A stretch of DNA of 64,000 nucleotides. Source: Amycolatopsis orientalis DSM 43388 (GTDB taxonomy: Bacteria > Actinomycetota > Actinomycetes > Mycobacteriales > Pseudonocardiaceae). A program made the position numbers and the translations under genes. The DNA is taken from assembly GCF_000411975.1 (NCBI RefSeq), contig NZ_ASXG01000182.1, positions 3,524 through 67,523 of the forward strand. Direction: 5' to 3'. The notes under the pieces were generated by a model. The model saw nothing but the letters and a program-made list of their open reading frames with translations. It searched no databases and was not told where the DNA came from. This document shows, one piece after another, positions 1 through 6,846 of the stretch (the stretch's first letter is position 1; every line of letters begins with the position of its first letter).

Positions 1-801
1 GGGCAAAGCCTCAAGACCGACTACGGCCAGCTCAGCGGGTTCGACGGTGACGTGACCCTCTCCGAGCCCGGCAAGCATAAGACGGGCGGTCCGGACGACG
101 GGCACGGACCCGACGGCCGCTCCCGGTCCGGGTTCGGGCCGTCGCGCACGGGCGGACCCTCGGACACCGGCGGGCCGTCGAGCACGTTCACCCCGAACTA
201 CCCCGGCAGTACGCCTCCCCCGCCAGGTTCGGGCGGTCACCTGCCGACCTACCAGCCGCCGAGCCATCCGGTGGGGACTGGGCCGGGCGACGGCACGACG
301 GTCGCGGGATGGACGCCGCCGGATCCCAGCCGGATCACCGGTCCGGGTTCGGGCTGGGTTCCCTCGCCGTCGATTCCGGGCGGCGGTACCGGCGGTGGGA
401 ACTCGTGGACGCCGGGACTGGTTGGCGGATTCGGTCCGACTGGCGGGTTCTCCGGTAGCGGCGGTGCTGCAGAGTCCGGCGGCGCCGGTGGTCGCGGCGG
501 GAGCGCCGCGGGGCGGCTGGGCAGCGGATCAGGCACCGGCGGTGCGGCCGAGGGCGCGGCGGGGCGAAGCACGTCCGCGGCTGGTGCCGGGATGCGGGGC
601 GCGGCCGGGGCCAAAGGATCGGCTGGAATGGGCGGCATGGGTGCCGGGGGTGGCAAGGGCAAGGGCGAGGAAGACAAGGAACACCAGCGCAAGTATGGGC
701 TGGAGGACGATTCCGCGTTCGACATCACCGATGACGAGGACGGCCGGTTGCGTGACCCGCGCACCGGGCTCCCGCCCACGCCGCCGACCATCGGCGGCTG
801 A
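1..801 (+). CDS. PPE-like glycine-rich protein, 3' part
   Basis: The reading frame is open from the first base, so the gene begins upstream of the window and only its last 266 codons are seen. The visible part is Gly/Pro/Ser-rich and low in complexity, then ends in a charged tail (EEDKEHQRKYGLEDD, then DPRTGLPPTPPTIGG). That tail resembles the C-terminus of Pseudonocardiaceae PPE/WXG-type proteins, which are type VII secretion substrates. The PPE domain itself would lie off the window. An espG-like gene starts 9 bases after the stop, which supports the type VII link because EspG chaperones bind PPE proteins. The family call is inferred from the tail and the neighbour. Confidence 0.6.
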   Translation, partial: GQSLKTDYGQLSGFDGDVTLSEPGKHKTGGPDDGHGPDGRSRSGFGPSRTGGPSDTGGPSSTFTPNYPGSTPPPPGSGGHLPTYQPPSHPVGTGPGDGTTVAGWTPPDPSRITGPGSGWVPSPSIPGGGTGGGNSWTPGLVGGFGPTGGFSGSGGAAESGGAGGRGGSAAGRLGSGSGTGGAAEGAAGRSTSAAGAGMRGAAGAKGSAGMGGMGAGGGKGKGEEDKEHQRKYGLEDDSAFDITDDEDGRLRDPRTGLPPTPPTIGG

Positions 802-810
802 GACACCACG

Positions 811-1563
811 ATGACGATCCTCGACCGGCCGGTGCGGATTCCGCGACCGGCGTTCTTCATAGCGTGGAACTACGTCGGCGGGGGCACGCTCCCCGCCGTG
901 GTCGACCCGGACACCACGTACGCCACCGCGGACTTTGCCCGCGAGTTGGAGCAGCGCACGATGTCCCGGTTCGAGCGGTCGCGGTTGGCGACGTCCGACG
1001 GACGGCTGACCCCATCGTTCCGGGCGACGTTGGAACTGCTCGCCGCACCGGAAAAGGAGCTGTACGCCTGGACCGCGTTCGTCCACCGCCCCGACGACAA
1101 CGGCGCTGTGTTCGTCGCCTCCGCAGGCCGCAACGCCGTCCGGCTGATTACTGACCACCGCTCCATCCAGCTCGACCCAATCCCGGTACGCGACCTGGCG
1201 GCGAACCTGGTCGACACCCTGCCTGACTACGCGCCGGCCAGGATCAGCCACCTGCGGGTGCCGATGTCCTACCTCGACGGCAGCAACGTCGATCCGCTCT
1301 CGGAAGACTCTGGTCAAGCCGACCAGATCCGCCACCTGACCCGGGCCGAACGCGCAGGAGTGCACAAGCTCTACGCCGCCACGCGGAGGGGCGGCAACCG
1401 CATTCACAGTACCCCGCTCACCGTCTACGACCTCACCCGAAACGGCCGCGTCCTGGCCTTCACCAGCACCGGTAACAGCGGTAGCGAAGAAGCGACGATG
1501 TGCCCTGGCAGCCGCAGGAACCTGGTGGACGCACTCGACCTCACCCTCAGCGGCCTCGGCTGA
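811..1563 (+). CDS. EspG family ESX secretion chaperone
   Basis: A 250-residue cytoplasmic protein resembling the ESX secretion-associated EspG family. In mycobacteria EspG binds PE-PPE substrates and hands them to the type VII apparatus. The overall alpha/beta layout, the central acidic segment and the C-terminal end with the SGNSGSEEATMCPGS stretch followed by an LVDALDL helix are typical. No signal peptide or membrane segment is present. It starts with ATG 9 bases after the PPE-like gene, so the pair is probably co-transcribed. No EccB/C/D, EsxA/B or MycP genes follow, so the secretion machinery must be encoded elsewhere or upstream. Confidence 0.72.
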   Translation: MTILDRPVRIPRPAFFIAWNYVGGGTLPAVVDPDTTYATADFARELEQRTMSRFERSRLATSDGRLTPSFRATLELLAAPEKELYAWTAFVHRPDDNGAVFVASAGRNAVRLITDHRSIQLDPIPVRDLAANLVDTLPDYAPARISHLRVPMSYLDGSNVDPLSEDSGQADQIRHLTRAERAGVHKLYAATRRGGNRIHSTPLTVYDLTRNGRVLAFTSTGNSGSEEATMCPGSRRNLVDALDLTLSGLG

Positions 1564-1663
1564 CGACACCCCCGAGCCTCCCGGCACGGCGTGGTTGCGC
1601 CACGCCGGTCACCGAATTCTGCGGCTAAGCTCGAAAAGGACGGCTGAACCGAAGGAGGGCACA

Positions 1664-1990
1664 GTGTCGCGTAGCTATTGCACGGCGGTGACGGTAACCG
1701 ATAGCGAAGACGATGCGGCGCGATTGGCTCGCGGCATAGTCGAGGCGCGCCTAGGTGCGTGCGCGCAGGTGTCCGGGCCGATCCGGAGTTTTTATCGGTG
1801 GCAGGGCAGCATCCATGATGAGCAAGAGTGGCAAGTCCTCGTCAAGACTGACGCAGACCGTATTGACCTGCTTATTGCACACATTAAAGAGAACCACCAC
1901 TACGATGTTCCCGATATCGTAGTGCAGCCGATTGAGGCGGGCAGCGCGGAATACCTTGAGTGGTTGACGTCCGAAACTCGGCCAGAGTAG
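1664..1990 (+). CDS. cutA: CutA divalent-cation tolerance family protein
   Basis: A 108-residue protein of the CutA1 family, small trimeric ferredoxin-like-fold proteins linked to divalent metal tolerance and of uncertain true function. Family marks are the early A-x-x-LA-R-x-IVE block, the LGACAQV segment, the SFYRWQGSI...E-WQVLVKT strand pair and the C-terminal Y-D-VPDIVV and YLEWL motifs. The GTG at 1664 is preferred over an upstream ATG at 1595 because GAAGGAGGG lies a few bases before it. Base composition is lower in GC than the genes to its left. It sits alone between the espG-like gene and a convergent regulator. Confidence 0.85.
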   Translation: MSRSYCTAVTVTDSEDDAARLARGIVEARLGACAQVSGPIRSFYRWQGSIHDEQEWQVLVKTDADRIDLLIAHIKENHHYDVPDIVVQPIEAGSAEYLEWLTSETRPE

Positions 1991-1994
1991 TTGG

Positions 1995-3368
1995 CTATCG
2001 GTGTAAGCCAGACCTGATCTTATCGCGGATCGCATTTTCGGGGCTGCTCACCTTCGCTGTTGCAAGCTTGGACGAGAGGGTGAGCAGCCTCTGCCGGGAC
2101 AAGCTGCTTTCGGTGCGGATGGTGGAATCAATCGCGCCATCTACTAGCGCTTGCGCCCTGTCGTAATCGTTCGCGCGAACGCAGAGCGTCGTGAGGTCTG
2201 TCAGGGCTAGAGCCCGCTGCTTCCGCACGGTCGGAGGAAGGGATGCCAGTAGAGAATCGGCGATCGCGGGAGCGTCGCGGTGCTGGAGTCCCATGTAGGT
2301 CGAGACGGTCAAACTGCCAAGCCTGCTCGCAGTAAAGAACGTCGTCCAAAGTCGCTCTGTACGGGGTTGCGCGAAGTCAAAAGCCGTAAACGCGCGTTCG
2401 AGTGCGCGCATGGCTTCTGTTTCATTCCCCAAACGGCTTAGCTCTTCAGCCTCTCGGCCTGCGACCCATGCCCGGGTGGCAGGTGCCGTAGTGCCCGGCA
2501 CGTAGCTCTCAGCCTGTTGAAGCAGGCGGATTGCTGGGATTGTGTCATTCCGCGAAGACGCTAGGTAGCTCCAGTACGAAAGCGCGCACGCCGCTAGGGG
2601 TCCATCGTCGGAAGCCTTGGCGATTTTTAGCGTCTTGCGCCAAGATTGAACGGCTTCGTTCGCATTTCCAAGGTCAAAATGCAACCATCCGACCAAAACT
2701 TCTGTCTCGCCCAGGGTGCGAGCAAGCTCACTTCTAATTTCACTCGTGCGGGCGTTGTCAAGTAATGCGGAGACGATTGACCGATGTCGTTGCAAATCGT
2801 CCAGCAACTGGCGTGCGGGAACCGTGTGCTCATTCTCGTGAAAGTCCGCGGTTCGGTCCTTCATAAGCTGAACGGTAGCCATGTCGACTGGCCGATCGTT
2901 TTCTACTGAATCGATTAATCGCTGCCAGGGTGCGTTCGCGAGTAGCGCTGCGCTTGCAGCTGAAACCGCTATGGCACCTGCGGTCTTAAATAGGTCGCGA
3001 CGCGGTACGCCAACTGAACTCGGACCGGTATTCTCAGGCGAATAACCTGGGTGACTGGTCAGGGTTGCGTGCTCTGTTTGGGTACTGAACCATAAGAGGT
3101 CGGCTGGTATGCGCAGAGCATTCGCCCACCTTTCGAGCTTTGCGAGGTCGGTGATGGCCGAAGGGGACCGCTCAAGCCTGCTGAGCTGCCCCTGAGTGAC
3201 ACCAAGCCACGCCGCGAGATCGGCTTGCTTGACCTTGGGGTCTTGCGCGGACCGATAAGCCCGGAGGAAGTGCCCGAAGTGCTGGTTAAGCAGGGGTGCG
3301 CGGATGTCTGGCCGCTCCCAGAAGTCGGCGGGCAGGTCGGGCGCGTTTGCCTCGGCGTCCTCACTCAT
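1995..3368 (-). CDS. XRE-family regulator with TPR-like C-terminal domain
   Basis: A 457-residue protein. Residues about 28-95 form an XRE helix-turn-helix (KQADLAAWLGVTQGQLSRLE). It is followed by a linker, a hydrophobic segment (DLFKTAGAIAVSAASAALLA) and a long alpha-helical C-terminal half that looks like tetratricopeptide repeats. This layout is common in actinomycete regulators that sense a peptide or partner protein. The ATG at 3368 has AGGGGG upstream and is chosen over a longer start 14 codons earlier. GC is lower than in chromosomal neighbours. It is divergent from the AICE cargo genes, and the intervening region is full of short palindromes, so it may control itself and the element. 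Confidence 0.75.
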   Translation of the reverse strand: MSEDAEANAPDLPADFWERPDIRAPLLNQHFGHFLRAYRSAQDPKVKQADLAAWLGVTQGQLSRLERSPSAITDLAKLERWANALRIPADLLWFSTQTEHATLTSHPGYSPENTGPSSVGVPRRDLFKTAGAIAVSAASAALLANAPWQRLIDSVENDRPVDMATVQLMKDRTADFHENEHTVPARQLLDDLQRHRSIVSALLDNARTSEIRSELARTLGETEVLVGWLHFDLGNANEAVQSWRKTLKIAKASDDGPLAACALSYWSYLASSRNDTIPAIRLLQQAESYVPGTTAPATRAWVAGREAEELSRLGNETEAMRALERAFTAFDFAQPRTERLWTTFFTASRLGSLTVSTYMGLQHRDAPAIADSLLASLPPTVRKQRALALTDLTTLCVRANDYDRAQALVDGAIDSTIRTESSLSRQRLLTLSSKLATAKVSSPENAIRDKIRSGLHR

Positions 3369-3390
3369 ACGGTCACCCCCTGCGGTTGTC

Positions 3391-3480
3391 GTATGCATGC
3401 ATCGTAGCACGGTAACGGGTTGTTGACCTGCGCATATGCGTCGGATGCATATTTGGCGCTTAGCGCCGTATGCATATGCC
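3391..3480. promoter_or_regulatory. Divergent promoter/operator region with ATGCAT-type palindromes
   Basis: Between the XRE gene and the next rightward gene the sequence carries GTATGCATGCAT (3391-3402), CGCATATGCG (3431-3440), GGATGCATAT (3443-3452), the hairpin-like GGCGC-TTA-GCGCC (3455-3467) and TATGCATATGC (3469-3479). A TTGACC at 3423 could be a -35 hexamer. Repeated near-identical palindromes beside an HTH gene are what a self-regulated operator looks like. Binding by the XRE protein is an inference. Confidence 0.5.
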
Positions 3481-3576
3481 TGTCTTCAGTTTTGAATTTG
3501 GCTCGCCTGGCCGATTCTAGCTCATGTTCGACAAGCCGAGTACGTAGGGAGGGCCGCTAAGTGAGAGGGCTGGTTC

Positions 3577-3801
3577 ATGGCGAAGCGCACTGGACCTCGG
3601 GCATCTGAAGGCGCCGAAAACGATGGGGCCGAGAGGTACATGTGGGTGTTCCGCGCGGGAAGCTCCGCCGTTCTCTCGGTTCCTGGAATAAGAGATCTGA
3701 TGATGTCGGCTGAAGAGGCCCGAAATATCGGCCAGATGCTACTGGACATGGCTGACGACATAGATGGCGAAAAAATAAACGGCAAAGATTCCCAACAGTA
3801 A
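3577..3801 (+). CDS. Small hypothetical AICE protein
   Basis: A 74-residue protein, not recognised. It starts with a basic stretch, then a beta-like segment (MWVFRAGSSAVLSV), and ends in an amphipathic helix (SAEEARNIGQMLLDMADDID). No membrane segment or cysteines. It is the first rightward gene after the palindrome-rich intergenic region, so it probably heads the element's early operon, 11 bases before the next gene. The ribosome site is weak (GAGAGGG about 8 bases upstream). Confidence 0.55.
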   Translation: MAKRTGPRASEGAENDGAERYMWVFRAGSSAVLSVPGIRDLMMSAEEARNIGQMLLDMADDIDGEKINGKDSQQ

Positions 3802-3812
3802 GGGTCAATATC

Positions 3813-4283
3813 GTGGCTATTGAACGTGGTTTCCGGTTTTCCATTCCGTTCGATGACGCTTTTCCTGACGGTCTTGTGATGGTCGGCGAGGTTTCGGCGG
3901 ACAACGAGTTTCAGTCTCGGGAGGAGCGCGCGGCGAACCGGCCAGTTCGTCAGAAGGTGGACGAAGTGACGGGCAAGCGGCAGTGGAAGTTCACAGCAAC
4001 GGACCCGGGCGAAGCGAAGGCGAAGCGGGCATCGTTCGAGGTGACGTTGCTGGCGGACGTGCAGCCGGTGCCGACGACCAGTGAGGCCCTGCCGGGTATG
4101 CGGCCGGTGGAATTGGAAGGGTTGACGGCGGAGCCGCGCGTTGGCGGGCAGGGCGAGTTCAAGTACCTGACGTACGTGTTCCGCGCGACGGGTTTCAAGG
4201 CCGCTGGTTCCGGTTCGGCGGGTGGTGCTAAGTCGTCGCGGTCGTCGACGTCGTCGAGCTCGGACGAGTCCAAGGCGGCCTAG
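3813..4283 (+). CDS. Hypothetical AICE protein with Ser-rich tail
   Basis: A 156-residue protein that I cannot assign to a function. The first 125 residues look like a compact alpha/beta fold rich in charged residues (REERAANRPVRQKVDEVTG, then FEVTLLADVQ). The last 30 are a Ser/Gly-rich tail ending in SSSSDESKAA. Such tails are often disordered linkers or single-strand DNA-binding protein ends, but this one lacks the DDDIPF-type tip. The GTG start follows a TAAGGG motif. Its stop overlaps the next start, which points to translational coupling. Similar proteins are common in pSAM2-like elements beside transfer genes. Confidence 0.6.
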   Translation: MAIERGFRFSIPFDDAFPDGLVMVGEVSADNEFQSREERAANRPVRQKVDEVTGKRQWKFTATDPGEAKAKRASFEVTLLADVQPVPTTSEALPGMRPVELEGLTAEPRVGGQGEFKYLTYVFRATGFKAAGSGSAGGAKSSRSSTSSSSDESKAA

Positions 4284-4285
4284 TG

Positions 4286-4669
4286 ATGCACGCGCGGCGT
4301 CGTTCGGTGAAGGAGCTGGAAGAGGCGTGGACTTCGGCGTATCAGGATTACTCGGGTCTGTACAACGTCGAACAGCGGGAGAGCACGGACGAGGCGCGTG
4401 CGCAGCTGGGCTACGCGACGGAGACAGTTGCGCAGCTTTGGCATGAGTTGCTGGAGGCGCAGGCGTGGCCGTGGTGGGTCCGCGCGGCGGTGGTGCTGGC
4501 GGTGCGGGAGTTTTCCCGGCAGGCGGCGGATCTGGCCATGAGCGCGGCGGAACCGGCAGTGCAGGCGACGGCGGAGCGGGTCCGGCTGGGCAATCCGCGG
4601 CGGTTGCCGAGTTCGCGGCCGGGCTCCGGGCGTGGTCGTCGCAACGGCCCGGGTCCGGGCGGCTCGTGA
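4286..4669 (+). CDS. Hypothetical AICE protein
   Basis: A 127-residue basic protein of unknown function. The first 90 residues are predicted helical (KELEEAWTSAYQDY, AQLWHELLEAQAWPWWVRAAVVLAVREF). The tail is Arg/Gly/Pro-rich and could contact nucleic acid. A GTG directly before the ATG (4283) could also serve as the start. The upstream stop is overlapped, and its own TGA overlaps the ATG of the following gene, so the block is translated as a coupled set. Confidence 0.55.
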   Translation: MHARRRSVKELEEAWTSAYQDYSGLYNVEQRESTDEARAQLGYATETVAQLWHELLEAQAWPWWVRAAVVLAVREFSRQAADLAMSAAEPAVQATAERVRLGNPRRLPSSRPGSGRGRRNGPGPGGS

Positions 4670-4917
4670 TGGCGACGAAGACGGGACCCCGGACCCTGGA
4701 CGAGGCGCACGCCGACAAGCTGAGCCGGTTGCCCCGTGGTCCCGTGTCGTCGGCGGAAAAGTTGTTGTGGCACAAGGAAAACATGCGGATGTATCAGGAG
4801 GTGGCGGAGATCGACACCCGGCACCATTACGAGGCGCTGAGTTGCGCGTTCGTCGAAAGCCTGCGGATTGCGGAGCTGGAGCAGAGCAAGAACGGGGCGG
4901 AGGCCGGAAAGGAGTGA
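4669..4917 (+). CDS. Small hypothetical AICE protein, paralogue of the 6221 gene
   Basis: An 82-residue protein with no known function. The core (KENMRMYQEVAEIDTRHHYEA, then a helix ending RIAEL) lines up with the product at 6221-6466 (LRHVAQLYKNVSVTDPEHQYEA, then IARL). Both share a pattern of Tyr, Asp, His, Tyr-Glu-Ala at matching spacing. The ATG overlaps the previous stop as ATGA. It lies just before a double-HTH gene, whereas its paralogue lies just after the second double-HTH gene. The two pairs look like a duplicated regulator-plus-partner module. Confidence 0.6.
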   Translation: MATKTGPRTLDEAHADKLSRLPRGPVSSAEKLLWHKENMRMYQEVAEIDTRHHYEALSCAFVESLRIAELEQSKNGAEAGKE

Positions 4918-4922
4918 GGGAG

Positions 4923-5534
4923 GTGAACGCGGGTGCGCGCGCGGTGGGCGGATTCCTGGTGGCTCGTCGGCATGAGCTTGGCTTGAAACAACGGGAAGTC
5001 GGTTTCCGCGCGGGCATCTCGCATACCTCGATGGTGCGGTTCGAGAAAGGCCAACGGCCGGTGCAGTCGGTCGCGGTCACGGCCAAGCTGGCGAAGGCGC
5101 TGGAGGTGAACCCGTACGGGCTGGTTGCGATGGTGGCGGACGGAAAGGGAAAGCTGGACCGTTCCGTGTCCTTGTCGTCCATTGTGGATCAATTGGCGTG
5201 CAGCTACGTGTGTGACCTGCACGAGCCGGAATGCCTGGCAGAGTTGATATTTCTCCTGCGGGCGATTGCGCGCAAGGACTGCGAAGAGGCTGCTGCGGCT
5301 GCGGGGCTGCATGTCCGGTCCTGGGACAAGCTGGAGCGGAACGAGTACCGGCCGTCGATTCCCGTCCTCGTGCGGATCGCGGAACGGCTGGGCTCAGGCT
5401 CGGAAGCGTACCGGGTGCCGCTGCTGGGGTTGGCCATGCGAGATCAGCTGCGGAGGCAGCACTACGAACGGAAAGGCGAAACATGGAAGCCGCGCTGGAC
5501 TCGCCCGCCGAGGTCGCGGCGGTGGTCGCGGTGA
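4923..5534 (+). CDS. Tandem helix-turn-helix regulator, copy 1
   Basis: A 203-residue protein with an XRE-type HTH at about residues 12-65 (LKQREVGFRAGISHTSMVRFEKG). A second HTH-like block follows at about 110-165 (EEAAAAAGLHVRSWDKLERNEYRPSIPVL) and a conserved end (MRDQLRRQHYERKGETWKPRW). The GTG at 4923 has AAGGAG eight bases upstream; a GTG at 4914 overlapping the previous stop is possible but has no spaced ribosome site. Its last 52 bases overlap the start of copy 2 in another frame. It probably regulates the element's transfer or replication genes. Confidence 0.7.
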   Translation: MNAGARAVGGFLVARRHELGLKQREVGFRAGISHTSMVRFEKGQRPVQSVAVTAKLAKALEVNPYGLVAMVADGKGKLDRSVSLSSIVDQLACSYVCDLHEPECLAELIFLLRAIARKDCEEAAAAAGLHVRSWDKLERNEYRPSIPVLVRIAERLGSGSEAYRVPLLGLAMRDQLRRQHYERKGETWKPRWTRPPRSRRWSR

Positions 5535-6217
5535 GGGGCATGGACGTGGACGGCTGCGAAACGGTCGAGGCGGCGGACGAAAGGGTTGCGGCGACGGCGC
5601 GCTTCCTGCTGGAACGTCGGCGAGAGCTGGGCTTGTCGCAGGCCGGAGTGTCGCGGCGGGCGGGCATTAACCGGACCACGCTGGGGCGGCTGGAGAGGGG
5701 CGAGGAACCGCTGTGCTCGGTCGTGTTTGCGTCGGGGCTGGCGAGGGCGCTGAATGCGTCTCCGTACGCGTTGGCGTTGACGGCTGCGGACGGAACGGGA
5801 CAGCCGGAGCCGCGGGAAGGGTTCAACTCCTTTGTAGACGAACTGCATGTGTTCGGCGGCAGTCGAATGCGCGCGCCGAAGTGCTTGGCGCAGCTGGCGT
5901 TCGCGTTGCGGATGCGAGCGCGGAAGCTGTGCTGCGAGGCGGCGGAGGATGCCGGGCTGCACCCCGCGACCTGGGGACAGGTCGAGCTGGGGAAGCTCCA
6001 CCCGTCGATTCCGATGCTGGTCGGGATGGGGCAAGCGGTGGCATGGGACTTGCCGGTATGTCGGCGGCAACTGCTGCTCATCGCGGTGCGCGACCAGGTG
6101 GACCGCGAGGAATGCGCGCAGCGTGGCGAGACATGGGACCCGGGCTGGCGGCGGCCCGCCAAGGTTCGGCAACCGGCTGATTGGCCCGCCTCGGCGCGAA
6201 CACAGAACGGAGGATGA
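5483..6217 (+). CDS. Tandem helix-turn-helix regulator, copy 2
   Basis: A 244-residue paralogue of the preceding protein with the same order. It has an N-terminal extension, an XRE HTH (LSQAGVSRRAGINRTTLGRLERG), a second HTH-like block (CEAAEDAGLHPATWGQVELGK, then HPSIPML) and the matching end (VRDQVDREECAQRGETWDPGW). ATG at 5483 follows GAAAGG. It starts inside the 3' end of copy 1, a 52-base overlap that suggests tight coupling. A second conserved double HTH in each copy implies two DNA half-site contacts per chain or an internal pseudo-dimer. Confidence 0.7.
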   Translation: MEAALDSPAEVAAVVAVRGMDVDGCETVEAADERVAATARFLLERRRELGLSQAGVSRRAGINRTTLGRLERGEEPLCSVVFASGLARALNASPYALALTAADGTGQPEPREGFNSFVDELHVFGGSRMRAPKCLAQLAFALRMRARKLCCEAAEDAGLHPATWGQVELGKLHPSIPMLVGMGQAVAWDLPVCRRQLLLIAVRDQVDREECAQRGETWDPGWRRPAKVRQPADWPASARTQNGG

Positions 6218-6220
6218 AAC

Positions 6221-6466
6221 GTGAAAGACGTCGACGCGGTGACGACGCTGGAGGAAGCGCGCAACGAAGCGAAGAGGCTCGACCCGGGCGAGGGCGCAGA
6301 CCTGCCGGAGCGGATCGGCTGGCTGCGCCACGTGGCGCAACTGTACAAGAACGTCTCCGTTACCGACCCTGAGCACCAGTACGAGGCGTGGGCGATGTTC
6401 GGCAGGCAGCGGGAAGCCATCGCGCGCTTGACTCGGAAACCGGAGTACGCCTCCGACTATGACTAG
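6221..6466 (+). CDS. Small hypothetical AICE protein, paralogue of the 4669 gene
   Basis: An 81-residue acidic-basic helical protein of unknown role, similar to the product at 4669-4917 over its middle part (Y-x-x-V then H-x-YEA). The GTG start has GGAGG about six bases upstream. Four bases separate it from the HTH gene. It ends the first block of element genes; two strong inverted repeats and a 190-base gap follow before the transfer genes. Its pairing with an HTH regulator suggests an antirepressor or co-regulator, but that is only inference from context. Confidence 0.6.
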   Translation: MKDVDAVTTLEEARNEAKRLDPGEGADLPERIGWLRHVAQLYKNVSVTDPEHQYEAWAMFGRQREAIARLTRKPEYASDYD

Positions 6467-6530
6467 CGGACCGGAGGAGGTGATCTCAGCGACACGCTAA
6501 AAGCATTTTCTCAATCGAATATCGAAAAAG

Positions 6531-6570
6531 CACGTGGGACGCGCGCTTGTGGCTCAACGCGTCCCACGTG
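6531..6570. repeat. 13-bp perfect inverted repeat (CACGTGGGACGCG arms)
   Basis: Arms at 6531-6543 and 6558-6570 are exact reverse complements and enclose a 14-base loop. No T-run follows on either strand, so a simple intrinsic terminator is not clear. It lies between the regulator block and the transfer ATPase gene, where AICEs often keep transfer loci (clt) and operators. Confidence 0.75.
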
Positions 6571-6594
6571 CCCGGAATTGTCCCTATAAATAAA

Positions 6595-6637
6595 CGCAGA
6601 ACCGGCCTCTTGGCGGCAAACCTGAACCGGTTCTGCG
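6595..6637. repeat. 11-bp perfect inverted repeat (CGCAGAACCGG arms)
   Basis: Arms at 6595-6605 and 6627-6637 are exact reverse complements around a 21-base loop. An AT-rich run (CCTATAAATAAA, 6583-6594) separates it from the 13-bp repeat to its left. The pairing of two hairpins with an AT-rich spacer could be a terminator pair, an operator or a replication/transfer site. Confidence 0.7.
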
Positions 6638-6657
6638 CTGTCCACTGGTGGTGAACG

Positions 6658-6846
6658 ATGAATAAGATAAATGACGACCAACAACAGACGTCAACCGGGG
6701 TCACCCGAACGCGCAGCCAAAAATGCCGCAAGTTCGCCCGGCTCGTGCCCGGCGAAACACCCTGCGCTCCGTGCCAGGGCATGTTGCCGCTGGTCCTGCG
6801 GCTGCCGGATACGTGCGCACGGCCGGACGGCGGTGATGCCCGATGA
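6658..6846 (+). CDS. Small cysteine-containing AICE protein
   Basis: A 62-residue basic peptide with cysteines at a CX2C (PCAPC) plus two others, which could bind a metal. Not recognised. Its TGA overlaps the ATG of the transfer ATPase gene as ATGA. That supports it as a real coupled gene rather than chance, although the ribosome site (GGTGGTGA) is ordinary. Confidence 0.45.
   Translation: MNKINDDQQQTSTGVTRTRSQKCRKFARLVPGETPCAPCQGMLPLVLRLPDTCARPDGGDAR

Noticed and set aside
249..860. Long reverse-strand frame opposite the PPE-like gene
   Set aside because: Pro/Ser/Arg-rich composition mirrors the Gly-rich coding strand; no ribosome site and no domain.
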